This document shows, in pieces, positions 63,989 through 64,000 of a stretch of 64,000 nucleotides of DNA. The DNA is taken from NCBI RefSeq assembly GCF_014133895.1, contig NC_050729.1:620001-684000 (forward strand). Reading direction: 5' to 3'. The notes below the pieces were generated by a model. That model had not been told where the DNA came from. It was given only the letters and a program-made list of their open reading frames with translations, and made no database searches. This DNA is from Torulaspora globosa. Lineage: Eukaryota > Ascomycota > Saccharomycetes > Saccharomycetales > Saccharomycetaceae. Position 1 is the first letter of the stretch, and the number at the start of each line of letters is the position of its first letter. The position numbers and the translations under genes are program-made.

Positions 63989-64000
63989 GACGAGATGAGC
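63989..64000. promoter_or_regulatory. PAC-like motif upstream of RPC11
   Basis: GACGAGATGAGC at the very end of the window differs by one base from the PAC-type GATGAGATGAGC. PAC elements were named for genes of RNA polymerases A and C, to which RPC11 belongs. It lies 36-47 bases before the RPC11 ATG, and the window edge cuts off what may follow. Confidence 0.5.

Overview
The window is nuclear DNA of a budding yeast of the family Saccharomycetaceae. Almost every gene is recognisable as the counterpart of a Saccharomyces cerevisiae gene from chromosome II (YBR044 to YBR066) or chromosome IV (YDR020 to YDR045), and the two series are interleaved in one row (for example TCM62, DAS2, FAL1, ATG31, SES1, GIP1, ZTA1, FMP23, RPS11, REB1, VPS54, REG1). 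That is the order expected in a lineage that split off before the whole-genome duplication. Introns are rare (one seen, in RPS11, with a perfect TACTAAC branch site). The close match to S. cerevisiae proteins suggests the Torulaspora/Zygosaccharomyces side, but Lachancea cannot be excluded from the sequence alone.

Layout. 1-5.2 kb: the partial chaperonin-like TCM62, DAS2, FAL1, ATG31, a tRNA-Val, then a spacer. 5.2-5.9 kb: a short-chain dehydrogenase that interrupts the conserved order. 6.3-12.9 kb: SES1, GIP1, ZTA1, FMP23, then RPS11, preceded by a GC-rich block full of inverted repeats. 13-24.6 kb: REB1, VPS54, REG1, RAD28, MIX14, PST2. 24.9-36 kb: an SMP-30-like protein, MRH1, LYS14, PRP6, tRNA-Leu and an intracellular GH5 glucanase homologue. 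36-50 kb: tRNA-Gln, a CYSTM micro-protein, ARO3, MUM2, UBP14, EHD3, TSC3, AKL1, ORC2. 50-64 kb: KRS1, a single ENA sodium pump, TRM7 in a GC-rich island, RSM10, a RING protein, an unnamed membrane protein, ECM2, the C/D snoRNA snR47, an NRG repressor, HEM13 and RPC11.

Function. This is ordinary eukaryotic chromosome with housekeeping genes, each with its own promoter. There is no operon, CRISPR array, prophage or transposon. Themes recur: translation (SES1, KRS1, RPS11, RSM10, TRM7, FAL1, snR47, three tRNAs), glucose and PP1 signalling (REG1, GIP1, NRG), mitochondria (TCM62, FMP23, MIX14, EHD3), oxidative stress (ZTA1, PST2, both with Yap1-type sites) and oxygen/haem (HEM13, with a cluster of hypoxia-type sites).

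The observations most worth following are the inserted dehydrogenase with variant active-site motifs, the structured block in front of RPS11 and the non-standard 5' splice site of RPS11, the snR47 gene recognised by its two rRNA guides, the GC island over TRM7, and the HEM13 promoter cluster. I did not find evidence of a wholly new biological system. Start codons were checked base by base, and several of the longest open frames were shortened to the first real ATG or to the family start.
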